Positions 1 to 5,241 of a DNA stretch of 5,241 bases are shown here, one piece after another. Made by a program: the position numbers and the translations under genes. The notes under the pieces were generated by a model. It worked only from the letters and a program-made list of their open reading frames with translations, was not told the origin of the DNA and made no database searches. How positions within the stretch are numbered: the stretch's first letter is position 1; the number at the start of each line of letters is the position of its first letter. This DNA is from DASTCC01 sp035711465 (GTDB taxonomy: Bacteria; Acidobacteriota; Vicinamibacteria; Vicinamibacterales; SCN-69-37). The DNA lies in NCBI GenBank assembly GCA_035711465.1, contig DASTCC010000235.1, positions 1-5,241 of the forward strand, written 5' to 3'.

Positions 1-1983
1 CCGCTTGCCAATCGGATCCTGCCCCGGCCAGTACTGGCGCGCCGCGCTGTCGCTGATCAGCATCACCGGCGTCGTCTCCGGCCGGTCGGCGTCGCTGAGC
101 CCGCGGCCGCGCAGCAGCGGAATGCCCATCACCTTCAGGTAGTCGGGCGAGATCGAATAACGCTCGAACTCGATGCCATCCTCCGCGCGCTGGGTGTTGC
201 GCTCCTCGAGGTAGCCGCCGCGCCGATCGTAGTTGCCGCCGAGCGGCACCTGGCTGGCGATCGCGGCCGACTGCACGCCTGGGATCGCGCGCATGCGGGT
301 CTCGAGGTCGCGCTGGAACGCCAGCACCGGAGGATCGGTCGCCCACCGCGGACCGACCAGCGACAACCCGACGGTGTGAACGTCGGCAGCGACGAAGCCG
401 GGATCGACGGCGAGCAGGCGATCGAGGCTGCGGATCATCACCCCGGCGCCGATGGCCAGCGTCAGCGCGATGGCGACGTCGGCGACGATCAGCGCCTCGC
501 GCGCCCGCACCAGACCGCGGCTGTCAGTGGATCGCGCGCGCGCCCACGCCGCCTGGACGGGCCGCGCGAAACCCTGCAGCGCCGGCAGGAGCGCAATCAT
601 CGCCGTCAACACCGCGACCGCAGCGGCGACGAACGCGACGACGCTGCCGTTGACGCCGATGTGGTCGGCGCGCGGCAGCGTCGATGGCGCCTGCGCCAGC
701 AGCCACGACGTCAGCAGACTGCCGCCGGCGAGACCGAGGGCGCCAGCGGTGGCGGCCAGCAGCAGCGCTTCGATGCCGCGCTGGCGAATCAATTGTCCCG
801 TGCTCGCGCCGAGCGCGGCGCGCAGCGCGTGCTCGTGCTCGAGGTCGGCGGCGCGCGCGATCATCAGGCTCGCCGCATTGGCCCCGGCAATCGCCAGCAC
901 CAGCAGCACCGCCGCCATCAGCACCGCGAGCGGACGCCGCATCGGTTCCGCGATGCGATCCGAGATGCGCTCGACGCTGACCTGATCGCTGCCGTAGTCG
1001 CGCGGATGCTCCTTCGCCAGGGCCGCGCGCATCGCGCGCAGTTCGTCCTGCGCGCGCTCCGGCGTCAGTCCCGGCACGAGCGATGCGACGGCGTGCAGAT
1101 GCCGGCACGAGCGGCACGACGAATCGCCGTCGAGCGCATAGCCGAGCGGCGACCAGATCTCGGCGGCGGTATAGAACTCCGACGAGATCACCGGCTCGAA
1201 CGACGCCGGCAGCACGCCGACCACCCGGAACGGCGTGTCGCCGAACGCGATCGTCTGGTTGATGACGTTCGGATCGGCGCCGAACTGGCGGCGCCAGAGG
1301 CCGTCGGACAGGATGACGACGTACCGCGTCGACGGCGTGTCTTCGTCAGGCGTGAAGTCGCGGCCGAGCGCCGGCCGCACGCCGAGCATCGAGAAGTAAC
1401 CGGCGCCGACCCGCATGCCGCTCAGCCGCAGCGTCGCCGGAGACGTCAACGTCGGGTTCCAGCCGCGAATCGCGACGAAACTCTCGAACGACCGTGCCTT
1501 CTCGCGGAAGTCGACGGTGGTGGCGTAGCCGATCGTGCCGACGCGATCGCCGGCGTCGTGCTCGCCGATGTGGACGATCCGATCGGGCCGGGGATAGGGC
1601 AGCGGGCGGATGAGCACCGCGTGCACGACCGCGAAGACCGAGGTCGCCAGCGCCAGGGCCAGGGCGATGGGCACGATCGCGCCGAGCGAGAAACCGGGGG
1701 CGCGGCGGAGCGCCCGCAGCGTCTGTCTGACTTCCGTGAACAGCGTGTCCGACATCGTTCGTCTCCCTGCCGCCGACTCGCCGACCCTGGGCGCGCCGCG
1801 CCACTGCCACAGGATCGCGACCAGCGCTTCGCGCCAGTACCACAGACGCGCCCGCGTACCCGCCTCGCCGCGCGCGATCCGCAATTGGTACGCCTCAGCC
1901 AGATCGCCGGCGATCGCCTCGGCCGCGGCCGGCTCGATGGCGTGCTCGAGCAACCAGCGGGCGACGAACGGCGGCCCCGCCAT
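1..1983 (-). CDS. ADOP-type FtsX/MacB-like ABC permease with N-terminal prefix domain (3' end outside window)
   Basis: The minus-strand frame from the ATG at 1983 stays open to base 1 (661 codons, no stop), so the C-terminal part lies outside the window. Residues 1-66 form a cytoplasmic prefix (PPFVARWLL, then EAIAGDLAEAY) of the kind that precedes acidobacterial orphan permeases. A MacB-like start follows at 77-98 (TEVRQTLRALRRAPGF), then a membrane segment near 100-122 and an extracytoplasmic MacB_PCD-like domain, about 125-345, with CRSC at 290-293. Four hydrophobic segments (about 351-376, 404-430, 447-470, 497-520) carry the FtsX signature GANAASLMIARA...ALRAALGAS. A second extracytoplasmic domain begins near 530 and is cut by the window edge. 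No Walker A or ABC signature is visible, which fits ADOP proteins (duplicated MacB-like permeases without their own ATPase). The start is supported by a GGGGGAG ribosome site and the one-base overlap with padR. The transported substrate cannot be predicted; a role in export or envelope processes is inferred from MacB/FtsX relatives. Confidence 0.92.
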   Translation of the reverse strand, partial: MAGPPFVARWLLEHAIEPAAAEAIAGDLAEAYQLRIARGEAGTRARLWYWREALVAILWQWRGAPRVGESAAGRRTMSDTLFTEVRQTLRALRRAPGFSLGAIVPIALALALATSVFAVVHAVLIRPLPYPRPDRIVHIGEHDAGDRVGTIGYATTVDFREKARSFESFVAIRGWNPTLTSPATLRLSGMRVGAGYFSMLGVRPALGRDFTPDEDTPSTRYVVILSDGLWRRQFGADPNVINQTIAFGDTPFRVVGVLPASFEPVISSEFYTAAEIWSPLGYALDGDSSCRSCRHLHAVASLVPGLTPERAQDELRAMRAALAKEHPRDYGSDQVSVERISDRIAEPMRRPLAVLMAAVLLVLAIAGANAASLMIARAADLEHEHALRAALGASTGQLIRQRGIEALLLAATAGALGLAGGSLLTSWLLAQAPSTLPRADHIGVNGSVVAFVAAAVAVLTAMIALLPALQGFARPVQAAWARARSTDSRGLVRAREALIVADVAIALTLAIGAGVMIRSLDRLLAVDPGFVAADVHTVGLSLVGPRWATDPPVLAFQRDLETRMRAIPGVQSAAIASQVPLGGNYDRRGGYLEERNTQRAEDGIEFERYSISPDYLKVMGIPLLRGRGLSDADRPETTPVMLISDSAARQYWPGQDPIGKR
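1763..1767 (-). promoter_or_regulatory. Possible internal ribosome site for a shorter permease form
   Basis: GGGAG lies seven bases before an in-frame ATG (1755-1753, residue Met77 of the permease). That ATG begins the MacB-like core (MSDTLFTEVRQTLRALRR). Starting here would give a permease without the prefix domain. The sequence allows this but does not prove it; purine-rich stretches are common within a GC-rich gene. Confidence 0.25.
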
Positions 1984-2306
1984 CACGGCTCCCCCAGCTT
2001 CGGCGTCGCGCCGCGCGCCATCGCGCGGACCGCGCGCCACGAACGCGCCAGCGCCTCGCGCCCGGCCGGCTTCAGCCGGTAGTAGCGCTTGCGCTTGCCG
2101 CCGCGCTCCGGTGTCGGCTCGCCCCAGTGCGAACTGACGAGCCCGCGCGCCTCGAGCCGCTCGAGCGTGGTGTAGACGGCGCCGGCCGACGCCCGGCGCC
2201 CCGTCCGCTCTTCGATGTCGTCGCGGATCGTGACCCCGTACGCCTCGTCGCGCTGCAGCACCGCGAACAGCACGAGCTGCTCGAACTCTCCAAGCCAGTC
2301 AGCCAT
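1983..2306 (-). CDS. PadR-family transcriptional regulator (ADOP-associated type)
   Basis: This 107-residue protein is a single-domain PadR winged-helix DNA-binding protein. The first helix holds GEFEQLVLFAVL (6-17), followed by EAYGVTIRDDIEERTGR (21-37), the probable recognition helix region SAGAVYTTLERLEARGLVSS (40-59) and a basic wing, GGKRKRYYRLKPAGREAL (69-86). Length and motifs match the acidobacterial PadR proteins found next to ADOP permeases. PadR proteins usually bind DNA as dimers and repress their own operon; that activity is inferred here. The stop codon TGA shares one base with the ATG of the downstream permease (TGATG), so the two are almost certainly cotranscribed and coupled. 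No Shine-Dalgarno sequence precedes the ATG. A TATTAT box ends 7 bases upstream of the start, so the message may be leaderless. The ligand or inducing signal is unknown. Confidence 0.93.
   Translation of the reverse strand: MADWLGEFEQLVLFAVLQRDEAYGVTIRDDIEERTGRRASAGAVYTTLERLEARGLVSSHWGEPTPERGGKRKRYYRLKPAGREALARSWRAVRAMARGATPKLGEP
1989..1995 (-). promoter_or_regulatory. Ribosome binding site of the left ADOP permease
   Basis: The minus strand reads GGGGGAG five bases before the ATG at 1983, inside the last codons of padR. Its strength and spacing favour this ATG as the start of the permease, and its place inside padR fits translation by reinitiation after the overlapping padR stop. Confidence 0.7.
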
Positions 2307-2312
2307 ACGAAA

Positions 2313-2318
2313 ATAATA
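2313..2318 (-). promoter_or_regulatory. Candidate -10 element of the padR-ADOP promoter
   Basis: The minus strand reads TATTAT, one base from the TATAAT consensus. Its downstream edge is seven bases from the A of the padR ATG, the usual distance from -10 to a transcription start. Transcription would therefore begin at or next to the start codon, giving a leaderless message, in line with the missing Shine-Dalgarno sequence. No convincing -35 accompanies it. Confidence 0.4.
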
Positions 2319-2339
2319 ACTACAAAGTCGAGATTATTA
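2314..2339. repeat. Inverted repeat TAATAA-N14-TTATTA, candidate PadR operator
   Basis: Perfect 6-bp arms at 2314-2319 and 2334-2339 flank a 14-bp spacer. The arm centres are 20 bp apart, about two helical turns, which suits a dimeric winged-helix protein binding one face of the DNA. The left arm overlaps the candidate padR -10 box, so binding would block transcription and give autorepression. Because the arms contain only A and T in an AT-rich stretch, the symmetry could be coincidental or reflect two opposed -10 boxes. Confidence 0.35.
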
Positions 2340-2377
2340 GACGGGAGAACCCGGGGTTTCGTTTACGGTTATCCTGT

Positions 2378-3610
2378 GTGGCCGTGACGATCGACGAGCA
2401 GCTGGCTTATCTGACCAGGGGGTGCGTGGATGTCGTCCGCGCCGGCGAGCTCAAGGCGAAGCTCGCGCGCGCGGCCTCGACCGGCGCGCCGCTGGTCGTC
2501 AAGGTCGGGTTCGATCCGACGGCGCCCGACCTGCACCTCGGCCATACGGTCCTGCTCCGGAAGATGAAGCATTTTCAGGATCTCGGCCATCGCGTCATCT
2601 TCCTGATCGGCGACTTCACCGGCCTGATTGGCGACCCCACCGGGCGCTCGAAGACGCGGCCGCCGCTGACGCCGGACGAGATCGCCGCCAACGCCGAAAC
2701 CTACAAGAGCCAGGTCTTCAAGATCCTCGACCCTGCCAGGACGGTGGTCGACTTCAACGCCCGCTGGCTGAGCGCGCTCGGGGCCGAGGGGCTGGTCCGC
2801 CTCGCCGCGCGGTACAACGTCGCGCAGATGCTCGAGCGGCGCGACTTCAAGCAGCGCTACGAATCGGGCAAGCCGATCGCCGTCCACGAGTTCCTCTACC
2901 CGCTCGCGCAGGCGTACGACTCGGTGCATCTCCGCGCCGACGTCGAGCTCGGCGGCACGGACCAGCTCTTCAACCTCAACGTCGGACGCGACATCATGCC
3001 GGGCTACGGTCTCGAGGCGCAGGTGGTGATGACGACGCCGCTGCTCGAAGGACTCGACGGCGTCGAGAAGATGTCGAAGAGCCTCGGCAATTACGTCGGC
3101 GTCGACGAGCCCGCCGACGAGATGTTCGGAAAGCTGATGTCGATCAGCGACGCGCTGATGTGGCGCTACTACCTGCTGCTCACCGACGCGAGCGAGGCGG
3201 AGGTCAAAGCGCTCGAGGAGCGGGTGGCGTTCGGCGCCCTGCATCCGAAACAGGCGAAGGTCGATCTCGCCACGCGCATCACCGCCGATTTCCACGGCCG
3301 CGTCGCGGCCGCACGCGCCGCGGCGGCCTTCGAGGCCCGCTTTTCGAAGGGCGAGCTCTCGGCTGCCGATCTGCCGAGGGTCGCAATCAGGATCGCCGAC
3401 GCCGAGATCCCGCTCGCGAAGCTGCTCGTCGCCGCGGACCTGGCCTCGTCGTCGAGCGACGCGACACGAAAGATTCAGCAGGGCGGCGTCAAGGTCGATC
3501 GCGAGAAGGTCACCGACATCAAGACGCGCGTCGGCGTCGCGCGTCGGTCCGTGATTCTCGAGGTCGGCCGCCGCGCCGTGCAGGCGGTCTTCGAAGACGC
3601 CGATCGCTGA
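2378..3610 (+). CDS. tyrS: Tyrosyl-tRNA synthetase, type 2 (TyrZ-like)
   Basis: This 410-residue protein charges tRNA-Tyr with tyrosine using ATP, in the cytoplasm. It is a class I synthetase: the Rossmann-fold catalytic domain carries the HIGH-type motif HLGH (53-56) after KVGFDPTAPDL, GDFTGLIGDPTGRS (78-91), the tyrosine-pocket stretch LYPLAQAYD (173-181), GGTDQ (192-196) and KMSKS (231-235). A C-terminal S4 RNA-binding domain covers about 345-405 (IPLAKLLVAADL...KIQQGGVKVD). The length and the KVGFDPTAPDLHLGH style fit the ~400-residue type 2 group rather than the E. coli/Bacillus type 1 group. The start is uncertain: GTG at 2378 or, two codons later, GTG at 2384; neither has a ribosome site, and no in-frame start lies upstream in the gap. 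All catalytic motifs are intact, so it should be functional. It is divergent from padR and convergent with the right permease. Confidence 0.97.
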   Translation: MAVTIDEQLAYLTRGCVDVVRAGELKAKLARAASTGAPLVVKVGFDPTAPDLHLGHTVLLRKMKHFQDLGHRVIFLIGDFTGLIGDPTGRSKTRPPLTPDEIAANAETYKSQVFKILDPARTVVDFNARWLSALGAEGLVRLAARYNVAQMLERRDFKQRYESGKPIAVHEFLYPLAQAYDSVHLRADVELGGTDQLFNLNVGRDIMPGYGLEAQVVMTTPLLEGLDGVEKMSKSLGNYVGVDEPADEMFGKLMSISDALMWRYYLLLTDASEAEVKALEERVAFGALHPKQAKVDLATRITADFHGRVAAARAAAAFEARFSKGELSAADLPRVAIRIADAEIPLAKLLVAADLASSSSDATRKIQQGGVKVDREKVTDIKTRVGVARRSVILEVGRRAVQAVFEDADR

Positions 3611-3613
3611 GCC

Positions 3614-5241
3614 TCACTCGCTCCGCAGCGCTTCGAGCGGGCTCACCCGGCGCAGACCGCGCAGGGACAGCGCGACAGCCACGGCGCATGTCGCGAGCAG
3701 GATCGTCGCTGACGCCGCGTACGTCGCCGCGTCTCCCGCCTCCACGCCGAACAGGAGCCCGGCCAGCAGCCGGCCACTCAGCCAGGCGAGAATCGTCCCG
3801 GTCAGAACGCCGGCGACGATCGCCACGGCGGGCACGCGAGTGACGTCGCGTCGAAGCCGGCCGGCCGTCGCACCGAGGGCCAGACGGATGCCGAGCTCGC
3901 GACGTTGCTGCGCGATCGAATACGCCAGCGCGCCGTAGAGCCCGACAACTCCCATCACGATGGCGAGACCGGCGGCAACCGTCACCAGCGCGAGCACGAG
4001 CGCATCTCGCGCCATCGACCTCGATACGACCGCGTCCATGGTCTGCATCTCGGCTAGTGGGACGCGGCTATCGAGGGCGGCGACCGCGGCTCGCACGGAC
4101 GGCACGACCGACTCTGGCGGCACGCTGGTGCGGACGACGTGCGTCAGCGAGCCAGCCGTAAATGGCGCGCCCTTCTCCTGATCGAGCACCGGCGCGTAGG
4201 CCGCGTCGGCCGGCGTCGCGCGCAAGCCGTCGTCGCGCACGTCGCCGACGACGCCGATGACGGTCCACCAGTGGGGATCGGCGTAGTGCCTGATACGTTG
4301 GCCGAGCGGCGAGGCGCCGAGATGACGCCGGGCGAAACCGTCGCTCACCACGATCGGAAACGTGTCGTCGAAGTGTTCGTCCGGGCGCACCCAGCGGCCG
4401 TTGAGCACGGGGATGCGCATCGCATCGAAGTACCCCGGCGTGGCGAGCTTCCAGTTCACGCCGTTGACTTCGAGCGGCGCCTGTCCCGGACGCTCGACGA
4501 ACACGAAGCTGTCGAGAAACCGTTTGAGCGTGAAGCCTGACAGCGGCAGGTCGCTCACCGCGCCTGCCGCCTCGACGCCCGGCAGCATCCGGAGGCGCTC
4601 GAGCAGCGTCCGATGGTAGTCGGCATTCTTCCGGAACGTCTCGTAGCCGCGGTACGGCAATGCGATCTCGAACGTCAGCGCGCGGTCGGCGCTGAAGCCC
4701 TTGTCGAGATGGACCAGATTCCAGACGCTGCGCACGAGCAGCGTCGCGGTCACGACGAGGGCGAATGCCAGTGCGACCTGCAGACTCGACAGCACCAGCC
4801 TGACGTGCGTCCGGGCCGGCGCCGCCGACGAGCCGCGCGCCGTCTCGCGGAGCGTCACGCCGCGCGATCGCCAGAGCCCCGCGGCGGCGAGCAGCAGCGC
4901 CGTGAGCGCGGCGACGAGCGCCAGGCCGGCGAGCGCGGCCGCGTCGATGGCCACGGCGTCGAGCCGCGGCAGCAGTCCGCGCGCGCGAGCCAGGACCAGA
5001 TTGAGCGCGAACATCGCGATCGGCACGGCGATCGTCCCGGCCGCGGCGGCGATGAGCGCGGCCTCCGCCAGCAACGTCGCGAACAGGTGACGCGAGGTCG
5101 CGCCAAGCGCCCGTGAGATGCCGACCTCTCTGGCGCGCTGCTCGGATCTGATCAGAAACAGATTGGTCACGTTCGCGCCGCCGAGCACGAGCACGAGGGC
5201 CGCGGCGGCGAGCGTGACCCACAGCGGGCTGCTCGCCTCGC
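3614..5241 (-). CDS. ADOP-type FtsX/MacB-like ABC permease (5' end outside window)
   Basis: The minus-strand frame is open from the right edge (first full codon at 5239) to a TGA at 3614, giving 541 visible residues; the true start lies beyond the window. The GTG at 5194 is inside a membrane helix and is not a start. Numbering from 5239: the first FtsX block has a hydrophobic segment near 6-26, the signature GGANVTNLFLIRSEQRAREVGISRALGAT and further segments near 56-85 and 98-125. A hydrophobic segment near 146-173 leads into the second MacB_PCD-like extracytoplasmic domain (about 175-405). The closing FtsX block has LYGALAYSIAQQRRELGIRLALGAT and three membrane segments, and the protein ends in the canonical RRVSPLEALRSE. 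The duplicated FtsX signature identifies an ADOP. No ATPase motif is visible. It is clearly diverged from the left permease, so it is not a recent copy. Any upstream regulator is outside the window, and its substrate is unknown. Confidence 0.93.
   Translation of the reverse strand, partial: EASSPLWVTLAAAALVLVLGGANVTNLFLIRSEQRAREVGISRALGATSRHLFATLLAEAALIAAAAGTIAVPIAMFALNLVLARARGLLPRLDAVAIDAAALAGLALVAALTALLLAAAGLWRSRGVTLRETARGSSAAPARTHVRLVLSSLQVALAFALVVTATLLVRSVWNLVHLDKGFSADRALTFEIALPYRGYETFRKNADYHRTLLERLRMLPGVEAAGAVSDLPLSGFTLKRFLDSFVFVERPGQAPLEVNGVNWKLATPGYFDAMRIPVLNGRWVRPDEHFDDTFPIVVSDGFARRHLGASPLGQRIRHYADPHWWTVIGVVGDVRDDGLRATPADAAYAPVLDQEKGAPFTAGSLTHVVRTSVPPESVVPSVRAAVAALDSRVPLAEMQTMDAVVSRSMARDALVLALVTVAAGLAIVMGVVGLYGALAYSIAQQRRELGIRLALGATAGRLRRDVTRVPAVAIVAGVLTGTILAWLSGRLLAGLLFGVEAGDAATYAASATILLATCAVAVALSLRGLRRVSPLEALRSE

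Larger units (their letters stand above)
2307..2377. promoter_or_regulatory. Shared divergent control region between padR and tyrS
   Basis: This 71-bp gap separates two divergent starts and must hold the promoters of both genes. The part next to padR (2307-2340) is strikingly AT-rich against the GC-rich surroundings. On the minus strand TATTAT at 2318-2313 is a good -10 match for padR; the hexamer 17 bp upstream (TCTAAT) is a poor -35. On the plus strand TATTAG (2335-2340) and TATCCT (2370-2375) are weak -10 candidates for tyrS. Neither start has a recognisable Shine-Dalgarno sequence within the usual distance. The region is certain to be intergenic; the individual promoter boxes are tentative. 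Confidence 0.6.

Noticed and set aside
376..2082. A 568-codon open plus-strand frame opposite the left permease.
   Set aside because: Its product is Arg/Gln/Asp/His-rich and low in complexity, as expected from the antisense of a GC-rich Ala/Leu-rich membrane protein gene. The opposite strand encodes a clear ADOP over the same span and beyond.
2348..2358. Near-palindrome AACCC-G-GGGTT in the padR-tyrS gap.
   Set aside because: The arms are only 5 bp around a single base, too tight for a hairpin loop and with no T-tract. An operator role cannot be excluded but has no other support.
2369..3295. A 308-codon minus-strand frame opposite tyrS.
   Set aside because: It is the antisense shadow of tyrS, with no recognisable motifs and runs of charged residues. 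tyrS has every expected catalytic motif.
3608..3645. TGAGCC/GGCTCA inverted repeat and small CGCT...AGCG hairpins at the convergent junction, as a possible terminator.
   Set aside because: The outer stem has a 26-base loop, the inner stems are 4 bp, there is no U-tract on either strand, and most of the sequence is the coding end of the permease.
4139..5116. Several plus-strand open frames (about 85-167 codons) opposite the right permease.
   Set aside because: They are Arg-rich antisense shadows of an intact permease frame with no supporting start signals.
5192..5194. GTG as a possible start of the right permease.
   Set aside because: The frame stays open upstream to the window edge and the codon falls inside a hydrophobic helix preceding the FtsX signature, so it is internal.

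Overview
The window is GC-rich and gene-dense, with no RNA genes, CRISPR arrays or insertion sequences that I can see. It holds two large FtsX/MacB-type permeases without an ATPase domain, a small PadR regulator directly upstream of one of them, and a housekeeping tyrosyl-tRNA synthetase gene. PadR coupled to an 'acidobacterial duplicated orphan permease' (ADOP) is a hallmark of Acidobacteriota. With the high GC content this suggests a soil-type acidobacterium, perhaps of the Vicinamibacteria. The taxonomic call is an inference from gene content only.

Layout. From the left edge to 1983 (minus strand) runs a 3'-truncated ADOP permease: 661 codons are visible and the frame is open at the window edge. 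Its ATG overlaps by one base the stop codon of a 107-aa PadR regulator (1983-2306, minus), so the two form a translationally coupled padR-ADOP unit. A 71-bp intergenic stretch, AT-rich on its padR side (2307-2377), separates padR from the divergent tyrS (2378-3610, plus). It holds a perfect 6-bp inverted repeat with a 14-bp spacer, overlapping a plausible padR -10 element. Neither divergent start has a recognisable Shine-Dalgarno sequence. Three bases beyond the tyrS stop is the stop of a second, convergent ADOP permease (3614-5241, minus). It is truncated at its 5' end by the right window edge, and 541 residues are visible.

How the genes work together. The PadR protein probably represses its own promoter and hence the left permease; the inverted repeat is the obvious candidate operator, and the same region must carry the tyrS promoter. 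The two permeases share an architecture (FtsX block, MacB-like extracytoplasmic domain, FtsX block) but are clearly diverged, so they are not a recent tandem duplication. tyrS supplies Tyr-tRNA for translation and is probably functionally unrelated to its neighbours. No wholly new system is evident. The points worth a second look are the shared padR/tyrS control region, the possible second start of the left permease that would omit its prefix domain, the CxxC motif in its extracytoplasmic domain, and the terminator-less convergent junction.
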